Shown here: positions 33,711-40,936 of the stretch, piece by piece
Layout of the letters: every line of letters starts with the position of its first letter
Numbering within the stretch: the first letter of the stretch is position 1
Assembly (NCBI GenBank): GCA_021736785.1
Contig: JAIPFF010000053.1
Span: forward strand, 1 to 40,936
DNA length: 40,936 nucleotides
Direction: 5' to 3'
From: Thiohalocapsa sp.
GTDB taxonomy: Bacteria; Pseudomonadota; Gammaproteobacteria; Chromatiales; Chromatiaceae
Notes under the pieces: model-generated
Databases searched by the model: none
The model's input: only the letters and a program-made list of their open reading frames with translations
Told to the model about the DNA's origin: nothing
Position numbers and translations under genes: made by a program

Positions 33711-34137
33711 GGCGCCCCCGGATAAGTCTGACTGTTATTGTCGGGTGTTGGCGGATGGTAGACACCGAACCGCATGCTTACAAGCGCGAAGCGTCTGTGC
33801 CGGGGGAGCGGCGGCTCCACGGAGGGCGTGTCGCGCGGGCGGCGGCGCTAGCCGAGGGCGCGCATACGCAGCAGGACCGTGCCGTGCTCGCGGCAAATCG
33901 CAGCGACGCATGGATGCGAATCCGCGTCCGGTTGTCATACGTCGCCTCGACCCACCTGCTTCATCCGGGAAGACCCACTAAATCAATGGGCCTTCTATTT
34001 ACATTGTATTCTTTCAGCGGTCCGGCGAAGGCTTTAGGATAGAAGTCGCCATTTGCAAAAGGGTTATTGCAACAGGAATTGGTAAGTTGCTCGCAGTCAA
34101 TTGAAAAATAAGTCTTTTGTGCCTGTAACGCTGGGGC

Positions 34138-34159
34138 GGTGCGTCACACGGTGCGTCAC
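34138..34159. repeat. 10-base direct repeat, 12-base period
   Basis: GGTGCGTCAC at 34138-34147 recurs exactly at 34150-34159. A period near one helical turn is typical of regulator binding sites. It lies at the downstream edge of the AT-rich stretch. Confidence 0.5.
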
Positions 34160-34278
34160 GCGGCGCGGTGAGGTGCTCAATTATTCAATTCCATCAAGGC
34201 GCAACAACTCCCCCATCGTTCGAGTGCGAGGTCGGACCGAAGCGCAGCGCTTCCCGCGCAGTGCGGGCTGTCTCGCTT

Positions 34279-34305
34279 ATTTCGGTGCGCACAACACACC
34301 GAAAT
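34279..34305. other. perfect 9-bp hairpin in the long intergenic region
   Basis: ATTTCGGTG (34279-34287) and CACCGAAAT (34297-34305) pair perfectly around a 9-base loop. A second short stem, GAAGCG-CAG-CGCTTC, lies at 34239-34253, and CCGGCG-GCGGTT-CGCCGG at 34421-34438. There is no T-run after any of them. They may form a structured 5' leader or RNA, or belong to a mobile-element end. Confidence 0.55.
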
Positions 34306-34665
34306 GGCAAGTCTCCGCCATTGTGTCTGCTTAACTCCGCGCGGAACGCTGCCTGGTGTCTGCGGACCATGCGGCCATAATCAATCGTTGAACGGTTTGC
34401 GCGGGTATTGAGCTGCAGCGCCGGCGGCGGTTCGCCGGAGCACGTGGCCAATCAATCGTCCCCTGCTCGACGCGCCCGCAATAGACGCCCGAGGCTGTTC
34501 GCAAGCGCCGAATATTTCAGCGCTTCACCAATGGGCCGCGCGCCCGAACAGCGAGTACAGGCGCGCGCCGTGCGCTTGTCGAATCGGAATTGTCGTGGAG
34601 AAACGCAAATCCTCTCCGGCACCATCAAGGGCATACACGGCGATGTATACCGACGGAGGACGCTG

Positions 34666-35270
34666 ATGACACAGACACGCAAGCTGGTGCTTTTCCCGAT
34701 CGTGCATACCGCCGAAGACCTCGGCGGGCTTGCCGCGGCTGTTGAGCAGGCGCGGCCGACGATCACCGCCAAGCAACGCTTTGCCGAAGTGGTCGGCGCG
34801 TTCTGGCGGCAGGTGGAGCAGGCCGCCGATGTGCTGCCGGTTTCCGGCGACGGCTGGCGCGTGTACCAGGATGGCCTCCCGATCTGTGAGCACGAGCAGG
34901 CGATCGTCGACGATCTCGCCGCCGGCGGCAGCCGAAATCACCGTCTGGTGAAGCGTTTGACGGAGCGGGGCGCGCAGTTGATGGGGACAGAGTCCGCGGA
35001 GCTGCTGGTCGAGGAATACCAACTCCAAAAACAGTTGTTGGAGCAGCGCGGCGATATGACCGATGCCGAGGCGCTGGAGGCCGGCCGCTTGGCGGCCGAG
35101 ATCTTGGTGCGACGGGATCGATTCATCGCGGAGCGCATCGCCGAGACCCTGGCACCGGGTGAGACCGGGGTCCTGTTTTTGGGATTGGTGCACGACCTGG
35201 AGCCGCATTTGCCGGACGACGTCGAAATCGTGCACCCCGTGGGCAAGCCGCGCCAGAGCGGGATTTCCGG

Positions 35271-35274
<4 letters not shown>
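34666..35274 (+). CDS. conserved hypothetical protein at the head of the gas-vesicle locus
   Basis: A 202-residue soluble protein starting MTQTRKLVLFPIVHTAEDLG. The body is helical and charged (AAAVEQARPTITAKQRF; VEEYQLQKQLLEQR). The C-terminal third, RRDRFIAERIAETLAPGETG, then VLFLGLVHDLEPHL, has a pattern reminiscent of the TraB/Tiki-type fold: an R-D helix, a strand, then G-x-x-H. A His near the start (IVHT) would also fit. This similarity is weak. The start has a CGGAGGA site; the longer frame beginning at 34408 reads as non-coding. Its stop overlaps the ATG of the sigma-54 regulator (ATGA), so it is co-translated with it and may sense or modulate the gas-vesicle regulator. Confidence 0.7.
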
Positions 35275-36681
<1,407 letters not shown>

Positions 36682-36701
<20 letters not shown>

Positions 36702-37194
36702 AGGCGGCGGTATCGAAGGCATGTTGCGCGGGCTCGGCGACTTGGTCGAGAAGCTGGGCGATCTGGCGGAAAAGGGCGAGGAGCTCAGGCGCAGCGGTGT
36801 CGTCGAGACGACCAGCGCTCAGGGGCGGCAGGTAAAGGGGGTCTACGGCTTCACCGTCAAGGTGGGCCTGGGCGAGGAGGGCGAGTCCAAGCCCCGGGTG
36901 GAGCCGTTCGGCAACATTCGCCGCGACGAGGAAACCGGCGCGTCGGTGGTGCAGGAGGTGACCGAGCCCATGGTCGACGTCTTCGAGGAGGACACCCATG
37001 TGCAGGTGGTCGCCGAACTGCCCGGCATCGGCGAGAACGACGTGGAGTTGGAGCTGAACGGCGACGTGCTGTCCATTCAAGCGGCCGCCGGCGACAAGAA
37101 GTACCGCAAGGAGGTCCTGCTGCCGCGCAGCTTCACGCCCGAGGGTATGGAGCACAAGTGCCGCAACGGCATCCTCGAGGTCAAGCTGCAGTAA
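36682..37194 (+). CDS. gvpH: GvpH-like gas-vesicle protein, Hsp20/alpha-crystallin family
   Basis: A 170-residue protein. An amphipathic N-terminus (GMLRGLGDLVEKLGDLAEKG, about 14-33) is followed by a Gly/Glu-rich middle and a compact alpha-crystallin domain (about 92-170). The domain contains DVFEEDTHVQVVAELPGI, LNGDVLSIQA and the final GILEVKL. The short domain, which ends at the last strand with no C-terminal extension, is typical of GvpH rather than of ordinary small heat-shock proteins. GvpH is thought to act as a chaperone or regulator in gas-vesicle assembly. It overlaps the regulator gene by 20 bases and is followed, 16 bases on, by the CDC48-type ATPase. Confidence 0.83.
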
Positions 37195-37210
37195 GGCGGA
37201 GCGCAGGCAA

Positions 37211-39361
37211 ATGACGGAATCCATCAAGCTCAAGGTCGCCGAGGGGCTGGCCAAGGATGCGGGGCGCGGCTACGCGCGACTGGACCCGGCGGATATTCAA
37301 CGGCTGGGGCTCGAGCTCGGCGCCGTTGTGCAGGTTCGCGGCAAGCGCGCCAGCATCGCCAAGGTCATGCCCGCCTACCAGGACATGCGCGGCAAGGGCT
37401 GCGTGCAGCTCGACGGCATCACGCGCAAGAACGCCGGCGTCGGTGTCGACGAGAAGGCCGATATCCAGCCCTGTGCTTATCAGCCGGCGGATCGCATCGT
37501 GCTCGCACCCACCGGCGTGTCGCCCGGCAAGCGAGACCTGGCCTATATCGGCAGTCTGCTCGACGGCGTCCCCGTGCTCAAGGGCGACCTGGTGCGCGCG
37601 TCGCTGTTCGGCAGCCGCAGTGCCGATTTTCGCGTCGAGGACACGACGCCGCCCGGGGCCGTCATCATCAACCCCACCACGGCATTGGTGATCGGCAAGC
37701 GGCAGGAAGGCGGCGGCAGCGCCCAACAGCGCGGCGGCACCATGACCTACGAGGACGTCGGCGGCTTGCGCCATCAGGTGCAGCGCATCCGCGAGATGAT
37801 CGAGCTGCCCCTGCGCCATCCGCACGTCTTCGAGCGCCTCGGCATCGACGCGCCCAAGGGCGTGCTGCTGCACGGCCCGCCCGGCTGCGGCAAGACGCTG
37901 ATCGCGCGGATTATTGCGCAGGAGGCCGAGGCCAACTTCTTCACCGTCAGCGGCCCGGAGATCATCCACAAGTTCTACGGCGAGAGCGAGGCGCACCTGC
38001 GCAAGATCTTCGAGGAGGCCGCGCGCAAGGGGCCGAGCATCATCTTCCTGGACGAGATCGACGCCATCGCGCCGCGCCGCGACAAGGTCGTGGGCGACGT
38101 CGAGAAGCGCGTCGTGGCCCAGTTGCTGGCACTGATGGACGGGCTGACGCGGCGCCAGAACCTGATCGTGATCGCCGCCACCAACCTGCCGAACGCCATC
38201 GATCCGGCCCTGCGCCGGCCGGGACGCTTCGACCGCGAGATCGCGATACCGATTCCGGACCGCTCCGGGCGCCGGGAGATCCTCGATATCCACAGCCGCG
38301 GCATGCCGCTGGACGAGGACGTGTCCCTGGACCACCTCGCGGAGATCACCCACGGCTTCGTCGGCGCCGACCTGGAGGCCCTGTGCCGCGAGGCGGCGAT
38401 GGGCACCCTGCGCCGGCTGCTGCCGAATATCGGCATGTCCCTGGAGGACCTGCCCTTCGACCGGCTCGCGACCGTGACCGTCGTGATGGAGGATTTCGTC
38501 ACGGCGCTGCGCGAGGTGGAGCCCTCGGCCATCCGCGAGGTGTTCGTCGAAGTGCCGGACGTCGGCTGGGACGACGTCGGCGGCCTCTCCGAGGTGCGCC
38601 AGCGCCTGATCGAGGCCGTGGAATGGCCGCTCAAGTACCCGCAGCTGTTCCGGCAGGCCGGCGTGCAGCCGCCCAAGGGGCTCCTGCTGGCAGGGCCGCC
38701 CGGTATCGGTAAGACCATGATCGCAAAGGCGGTGGCCAACGAAAGCGGTGTCAATGTCATTGCCGTGAAGGGGCCCGAGCTGATGTCGCGCTTCGTCGGC
38801 GAATCCGAGGCCGGTGTACGCGAGGTGTTCCACAAGGCCCGGCAGGCGGCGCCCTGCATCATCTTTTTGGACGAAGTGGACGCCGTGGTGCCTTCGCGCA
38901 GCGCCGGCGCCTCCGATTCCCACGTGTCGGAGCGGGTGCTGAGCCAGTTCCTGGCGGAGATGGACGGCCTCGAAGAGCTGAAGGGCGTGTTCGTGCTCGC
39001 CGCCACCAACCGCGCCGATCTCATCGACGCTGCCATGCTGCGCCCCGGCCGCTTCGACGAGGTGGTCGAGCTGCCGCTGCCCAGTCTGACCGACCGCGCC
39101 GAGATCCTTGCCGTGCACCTGCGGGGCAAGCCCGGTGCGCACGTCGTCGATGCCGCCGCGTTGGCGGAGCGCACGGAGGGCGCGAGCGGCGCCGACCTGG
39201 CCGCCATCTGCAACCGGGCGGCGCTCTACGCGATCCGCCGAGCGGTCGCCCAAGCGGGCGATGATCCCGCCGCCTTCGTCGAGGACGGCGCGCCTCCGGT
39301 GCTGCTGGGCAAGGACGACTTCGAGCAGGCGCTGAGCGAGATCATGGGCCCGGACAGATGA
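37211..39361 (+). CDS. CDC48-type AAA+ ATPase of the gas-vesicle locus
   Basis: A 716-residue AAA+ ATPase with the full CDC48/VAT layout. The N-domain (about 1-175) starts with a double-psi barrel (RGYARLDPADIQRLGLELG). AAA domain D1 has Walker A GPPGCGKT (about 221-228), Walker B IIFLDEID and RPGRFDREI. D2 has Walker A GPPGIGKT (about 495-502), Walker B IIFLDEVD and LRPGRFDEVV. Such proteins unfold or remodel protein complexes using ATP. It is unusual in bacteria outside gas-vesicle and a few other loci, so a role in gas-vesicle assembly or remodelling is a fair inference. GvpF/L starts inside its stop (ATGA). The antisense 735-codon frame is a shadow. Confidence 0.92.
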   Translation: MTESIKLKVAEGLAKDAGRGYARLDPADIQRLGLELGAVVQVRGKRASIAKVMPAYQDMRGKGCVQLDGITRKNAGVGVDEKADIQPCAYQPADRIVLAPTGVSPGKRDLAYIGSLLDGVPVLKGDLVRASLFGSRSADFRVEDTTPPGAVIINPTTALVIGKRQEGGGSAQQRGGTMTYEDVGGLRHQVQRIREMIELPLRHPHVFERLGIDAPKGVLLHGPPGCGKTLIARIIAQEAEANFFTVSGPEIIHKFYGESEAHLRKIFEEAARKGPSIIFLDEIDAIAPRRDKVVGDVEKRVVAQLLALMDGLTRRQNLIVIAATNLPNAIDPALRRPGRFDREIAIPIPDRSGRREILDIHSRGMPLDEDVSLDHLAEITHGFVGADLEALCREAAMGTLRRLLPNIGMSLEDLPFDRLATVTVVMEDFVTALREVEPSAIREVFVEVPDVGWDDVGGLSEVRQRLIEAVEWPLKYPQLFRQAGVQPPKGLLLAGPPGIGKTMIAKAVANESGVNVIAVKGPELMSRFVGESEAGVREVFHKARQAAPCIIFLDEVDAVVPSRSAGASDSHVSERVLSQFLAEMDGLEELKGVFVLAATNRADLIDAAMLRPGRFDEVVELPLPSLTDRAEILAVHLRGKPGAHVVDAAALAERTEGASGADLAAICNRAALYAIRRAVAQAGDDPAAFVEDGAPPVLLGKDDFEQALSEIMGPDR

Positions 39362-40245
39362 TCCCGACGGGCGCAGATAGACCGGCATCCCATGCGCCCG
39401 GTCCCGGCCCCGGCACCGGCAGCGACAACCGCGAAGCCGTCTACCTCTATGGCTTCGCGGCGGTCGCGAGCGATGCTGCCGGGTCCGGCCATGCCCGTTT
39501 GCCGCCCGGTCTGCCGCCCGACTTGCCGCCCGATTTGCCGGCGGTGGACGAAGCGCGCCCGCTGCGTCTGCAGTGCCATGGCGGGCTGATTGCGCTGACC
39601 AGCCGGGTGTGCCGCGCCGACTACGAGGGCGAGGCCGGCGAGGCCAACCTCGCCGATATCGCCTGGGTCGGGCCGCGCGCCCTGCGTCACCAGGCGGTGC
39701 TCGAGGCGGCGCAGGCGTCGACGACCATCATGCCGCTGCCCTTCGGCACCCTGTTCTCCTGCGAATCGGCGCTGGAGCACGAGATGCTGCAGCGCCGCGA
39801 CGAGATCGAAAGCGTGCTGCGGCGGCTTGCGGGCTGCGTCGAATGGGCGGTCCAAGGCATGCTGGACCGCCGGGCGGCGGTGGATGTCCGGGTGCGGCAA
39901 GCCATCGCGGCGGGGCGCTATGTACCGGCGGCGTCGCCGGGCCGGCGCCATCTCGAAGAGCAGCGCCTGCGGCGTGCGCTCGAGCGCGACCTCGATGACT
40001 GGGCAAACACCGCGGCGGCCGGATTGCTCGAGAGTCTCCGCGCGCTGAGCGCGGGGTTCGTGGAGCGCCGTGTGCAAGCAACGGGGGCGCTCGCGTTCAA
40101 CTGGGCCTTCCTGGTGCCGGATGCGGCAGCGGCGGCCTTTCACGAGCGCCTGGATACGCGCAGGCATGCCCTCGCGGAGCAAGGTCTCGATGTGGCCTGC
40201 AAAGGCCCCTGGCCCGCTTACAGCTTCGTGGCGCCGGACTCTTGA
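39358..40245 (+). CDS. GvpF/GvpL-family gas-vesicle protein (first copy)
   Basis: A 295-residue GvpF/L protein. After a Pro/Gly-rich N-terminal 22 residues comes VYLYGFAAV, then a Pro-rich run LPPGLPPDLPPDLPAVDE (about 48-65), then VLEAAQASTTIMPLPFGTLF, the helix-rich middle, and the family-typical C-terminal end CKGPWPAYSF. GvpF and GvpL proteins are needed for gas-vesicle assembly and can contact GvpA. The ATG overlaps the stop of the AAA+ gene (ATGA). The Leu-Pro-Pro repeat is longer than I would expect for the family. A second, different GvpF/L gene overlaps its stop. Confidence 0.9.
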   Translation: MIPTGADRPASHAPGPGPGTGSDNREAVYLYGFAAVASDAAGSGHARLPPGLPPDLPPDLPAVDEARPLRLQCHGGLIALTSRVCRADYEGEAGEANLADIAWVGPRALRHQAVLEAAQASTTIMPLPFGTLFSCESALEHEMLQRRDEIESVLRRLAGCVEWAVQGMLDRRAAVDVRVRQAIAAGRYVPAASPGRRHLEEQRLRRALERDLDDWANTAAAGLLESLRALSAGFVERRVQATGALAFNWAFLVPDAAAAAFHERLDTRRHALAEQGLDVACKGPWPAYSFVAPDS

Positions 40246-40936
40246 GCCTGCAGCTCTATTGCATCTGTGCGGTGCCGGACCTCGCCGGCGGCGCCGTGCC
40301 GAGGCCGGCGGACGACCGGCCGGGGCTGCGTTGGCTCGACACGGACGCGCTTTCCGCGCTGGTGGGCCCGGTCCCGGTCCGGGACGACGTCGCCGCCATG
40401 CTCGCCTTCGGCCGCGTCATTGCCCACTATCACGGCCATTTCACCATCGTGCCGATGCGCTACGGCAGCTGTCTGCCGGGCCCCGATGCCGTGCTCGATC
40501 ATTTGCGCGCGGACCGGCGGCGTTACGAGACGCTGCTCGCCGCGCTGCATGACTGCGTCGAAATGGGCCTGCGGCTGCCGCTGCCGGCCGGCGCGCCGGC
40601 TGCGGACCCGGGCGGCGAGCCCGTCAGCGGGCGCGATTATCTGCTGCGCCGCCGTGTCGAGCTGGCGGATACCCTGCGGGTCGAGGCGGCATTGGATGAG
40701 CTCGACCGCGAGCTCGCCGGGCTGTTTCGGCAGCGCCATCGCGAGCAGGGCTGGTTCGCCGGCGAGCAGCGCTTGTCGGTGCAGTATCTGGTGCCCAGGG
40801 CACACCTGTGCGAATTCCGGCGCCGCCTCGCCGGCGCCCTGAGCGCGCTCTCCTGCACGGATGCCTCGGAATCGGCGTTGACCAGCGGCCCGTGGCCACC
40901 CTACAGCTTTGCCGCCGCCGACGAGTCGGCGGCGTT
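40242..40936 (+). CDS. GvpF/GvpL-family gas-vesicle protein (second copy, truncated by window end)
   Basis: An open frame of 231 codons reaches the window end without a stop. It begins at TTG 40242, overlapping the TGA of the first GvpF/L gene (TTGA). No ATG occurs in frame until 40398, which lies inside the domain, so the TTG start is the best choice. The residues run SLQLYCICAVPDLAG, then FGRVIAHYHGHFTIVPMRYG (H-Y-H/FTIVP-x-R-Y-G is the family hallmark), SVQYLVPRAHL, and GPWPPYSFAAAD at the end. Like its neighbour it is a GvpF/L protein, though only distantly related to it. The gas-vesicle locus evidently continues beyond the window, where gvpA and other genes should be. Confidence 0.87.
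   Translation, partial: MSLQLYCICAVPDLAGGAVPRPADDRPGLRWLDTDALSALVGPVPVRDDVAAMLAFGRVIAHYHGHFTIVPMRYGSCLPGPDAVLDHLRADRRRYETLLAALHDCVEMGLRLPLPAGAPAADPGGEPVSGRDYLLRRRVELADTLRVEAALDELDRELAGLFRQRHREQGWFAGEQRLSVQYLVPRAHLCEFRRRLAGALSALSCTDASESALTSGPWPPYSFAAADESAA

Larger units (their letters stand above)
33711..34665. other. long non-coding, partly AT-rich region between the accessory block and the gas-vesicle locus
   Basis: About 955 bases separate two divergent units. No gene is supported: the short frames on both strands have no recognisable content. The stretch 33960-34130 is strikingly AT-rich against the rest of the window. Hairpins and small repeats at 34138-34305 and 34421-34438 are listed separately. 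The promoters of the 33710 gene and of the 34666 operon must lie here. A GG-N10-GC pair exists at about 34080-34096, but it lacks the TTGC of a sigma-54 promoter. Confidence 0.6.

Noticed and set aside
34074-34100. Sigma-54 promoter candidate before the regulator operon
   Set aside because: GG-N10-GC spacing occurs but TTGC and TGGCAC elements are missing.
34239-34440. Integron attC-like or other recombination sites
   Set aside because: The stems lack the R''/L'' and RYYYAAC/GTTRRRY core motifs.
34408-34665. N-terminal extension of the 34666 gene
   Set aside because: The extension is Arg/Ser-rich, non-homologous, and a strong ribosome binding site lies just before the ATG at 34666.
37181-39388. 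735-codon minus-strand open frame opposite the CDC48-type ATPase
   Set aside because: Antisense shadow; the plus strand has complete AAA+ motifs throughout.
40267-40842. 191-codon plus-strand frame in the last gene
   Set aside because: It is in another frame; the TTG-started frame at 40242 carries the GvpF/L motifs.

Overview
This is a GC-rich chromosomal window from a proteobacterium, most likely a gammaproteobacterium of the salt- or sulfur-associated kind. That placement is inferred from gene content: bacterial sucrose synthase with fructokinase, an L-type cytochrome bd oxidase with CydX, BaeSR/Spy-type envelope stress genes, EncFtn-type ferritin and a gas-vesicle locus. No rRNA, tRNA or CRISPR array was seen.

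Layout. (1) 1-61: first codons of a transposase running off the left edge, then about 490 bases without a gene. (2) 553-3854 (minus): fructokinase and sucrose synthase, translationally coupled. (3) 4305-8564 (plus): cydA, cydB, the small cydX and an exported double-thioredoxin protein. (4) 8819-11181 (plus): encapsulated-ferritin-like protein, a GT-A glycosyltransferase and a small polytopic membrane protein. (5) 11191-14243 (minus): Spy/CpxP-like chaperone with a clear intrinsic terminator, and a BaeR/BaeS two-component pair. (6) 14432-16755 (minus): MobA, a repeat-filled spacer, PdxH and a Lys-rich DUF2934 protein. (7) 16983-20614 (minus): FtsX-type permease, its ATPase, and a small conserved protein, with a stray copy of part of the ATPase gene between the last two. 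(8) 20852-24347 (plus): two GH57 proteins and a small membrane protein; an LEA14-like protein lies opposite. (9) 25378-28077 (plus): NfeD-type protease and its slipin partner. (10) 28414-33710: an accessory block. Two plus-strand genes (a His/Asp/Asn-rich membrane protein with Ig-like repeats and a macro-domain-like protein) converge on two minus-strand genes that share a C-terminal domain, the longer one carrying a helical N-terminus that resembles a pore-forming toxin. (11) 33711-34665: a long, locally AT-rich, hairpin-bearing non-coding stretch. (12) 34666-40936 (plus): the start of a gas-vesicle locus with tightly overlapping genes: unknown protein, sigma-54 activator, GvpH-like Hsp20, CDC48-type AAA+ ATPase and two tandem GvpF/L proteins, the last cut by the window edge.

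How the genes may work together. Sucrose synthase and fructokinase interconvert sucrose with NDP-glucose and fructose-6-phosphate. The glycosyltransferase and the GH57 pair point to further glucan or compatible-solute metabolism. Cytochrome bd, the thioredoxin-like protein, BaeSR/Spy and the NfeD/slipin pair fit a micro-oxic, envelope-stress-aware lifestyle. The gas-vesicle locus would position cells in the water column. The block at 28414-33710 is the best candidate for an undescribed system; its function is not known from the sequence.
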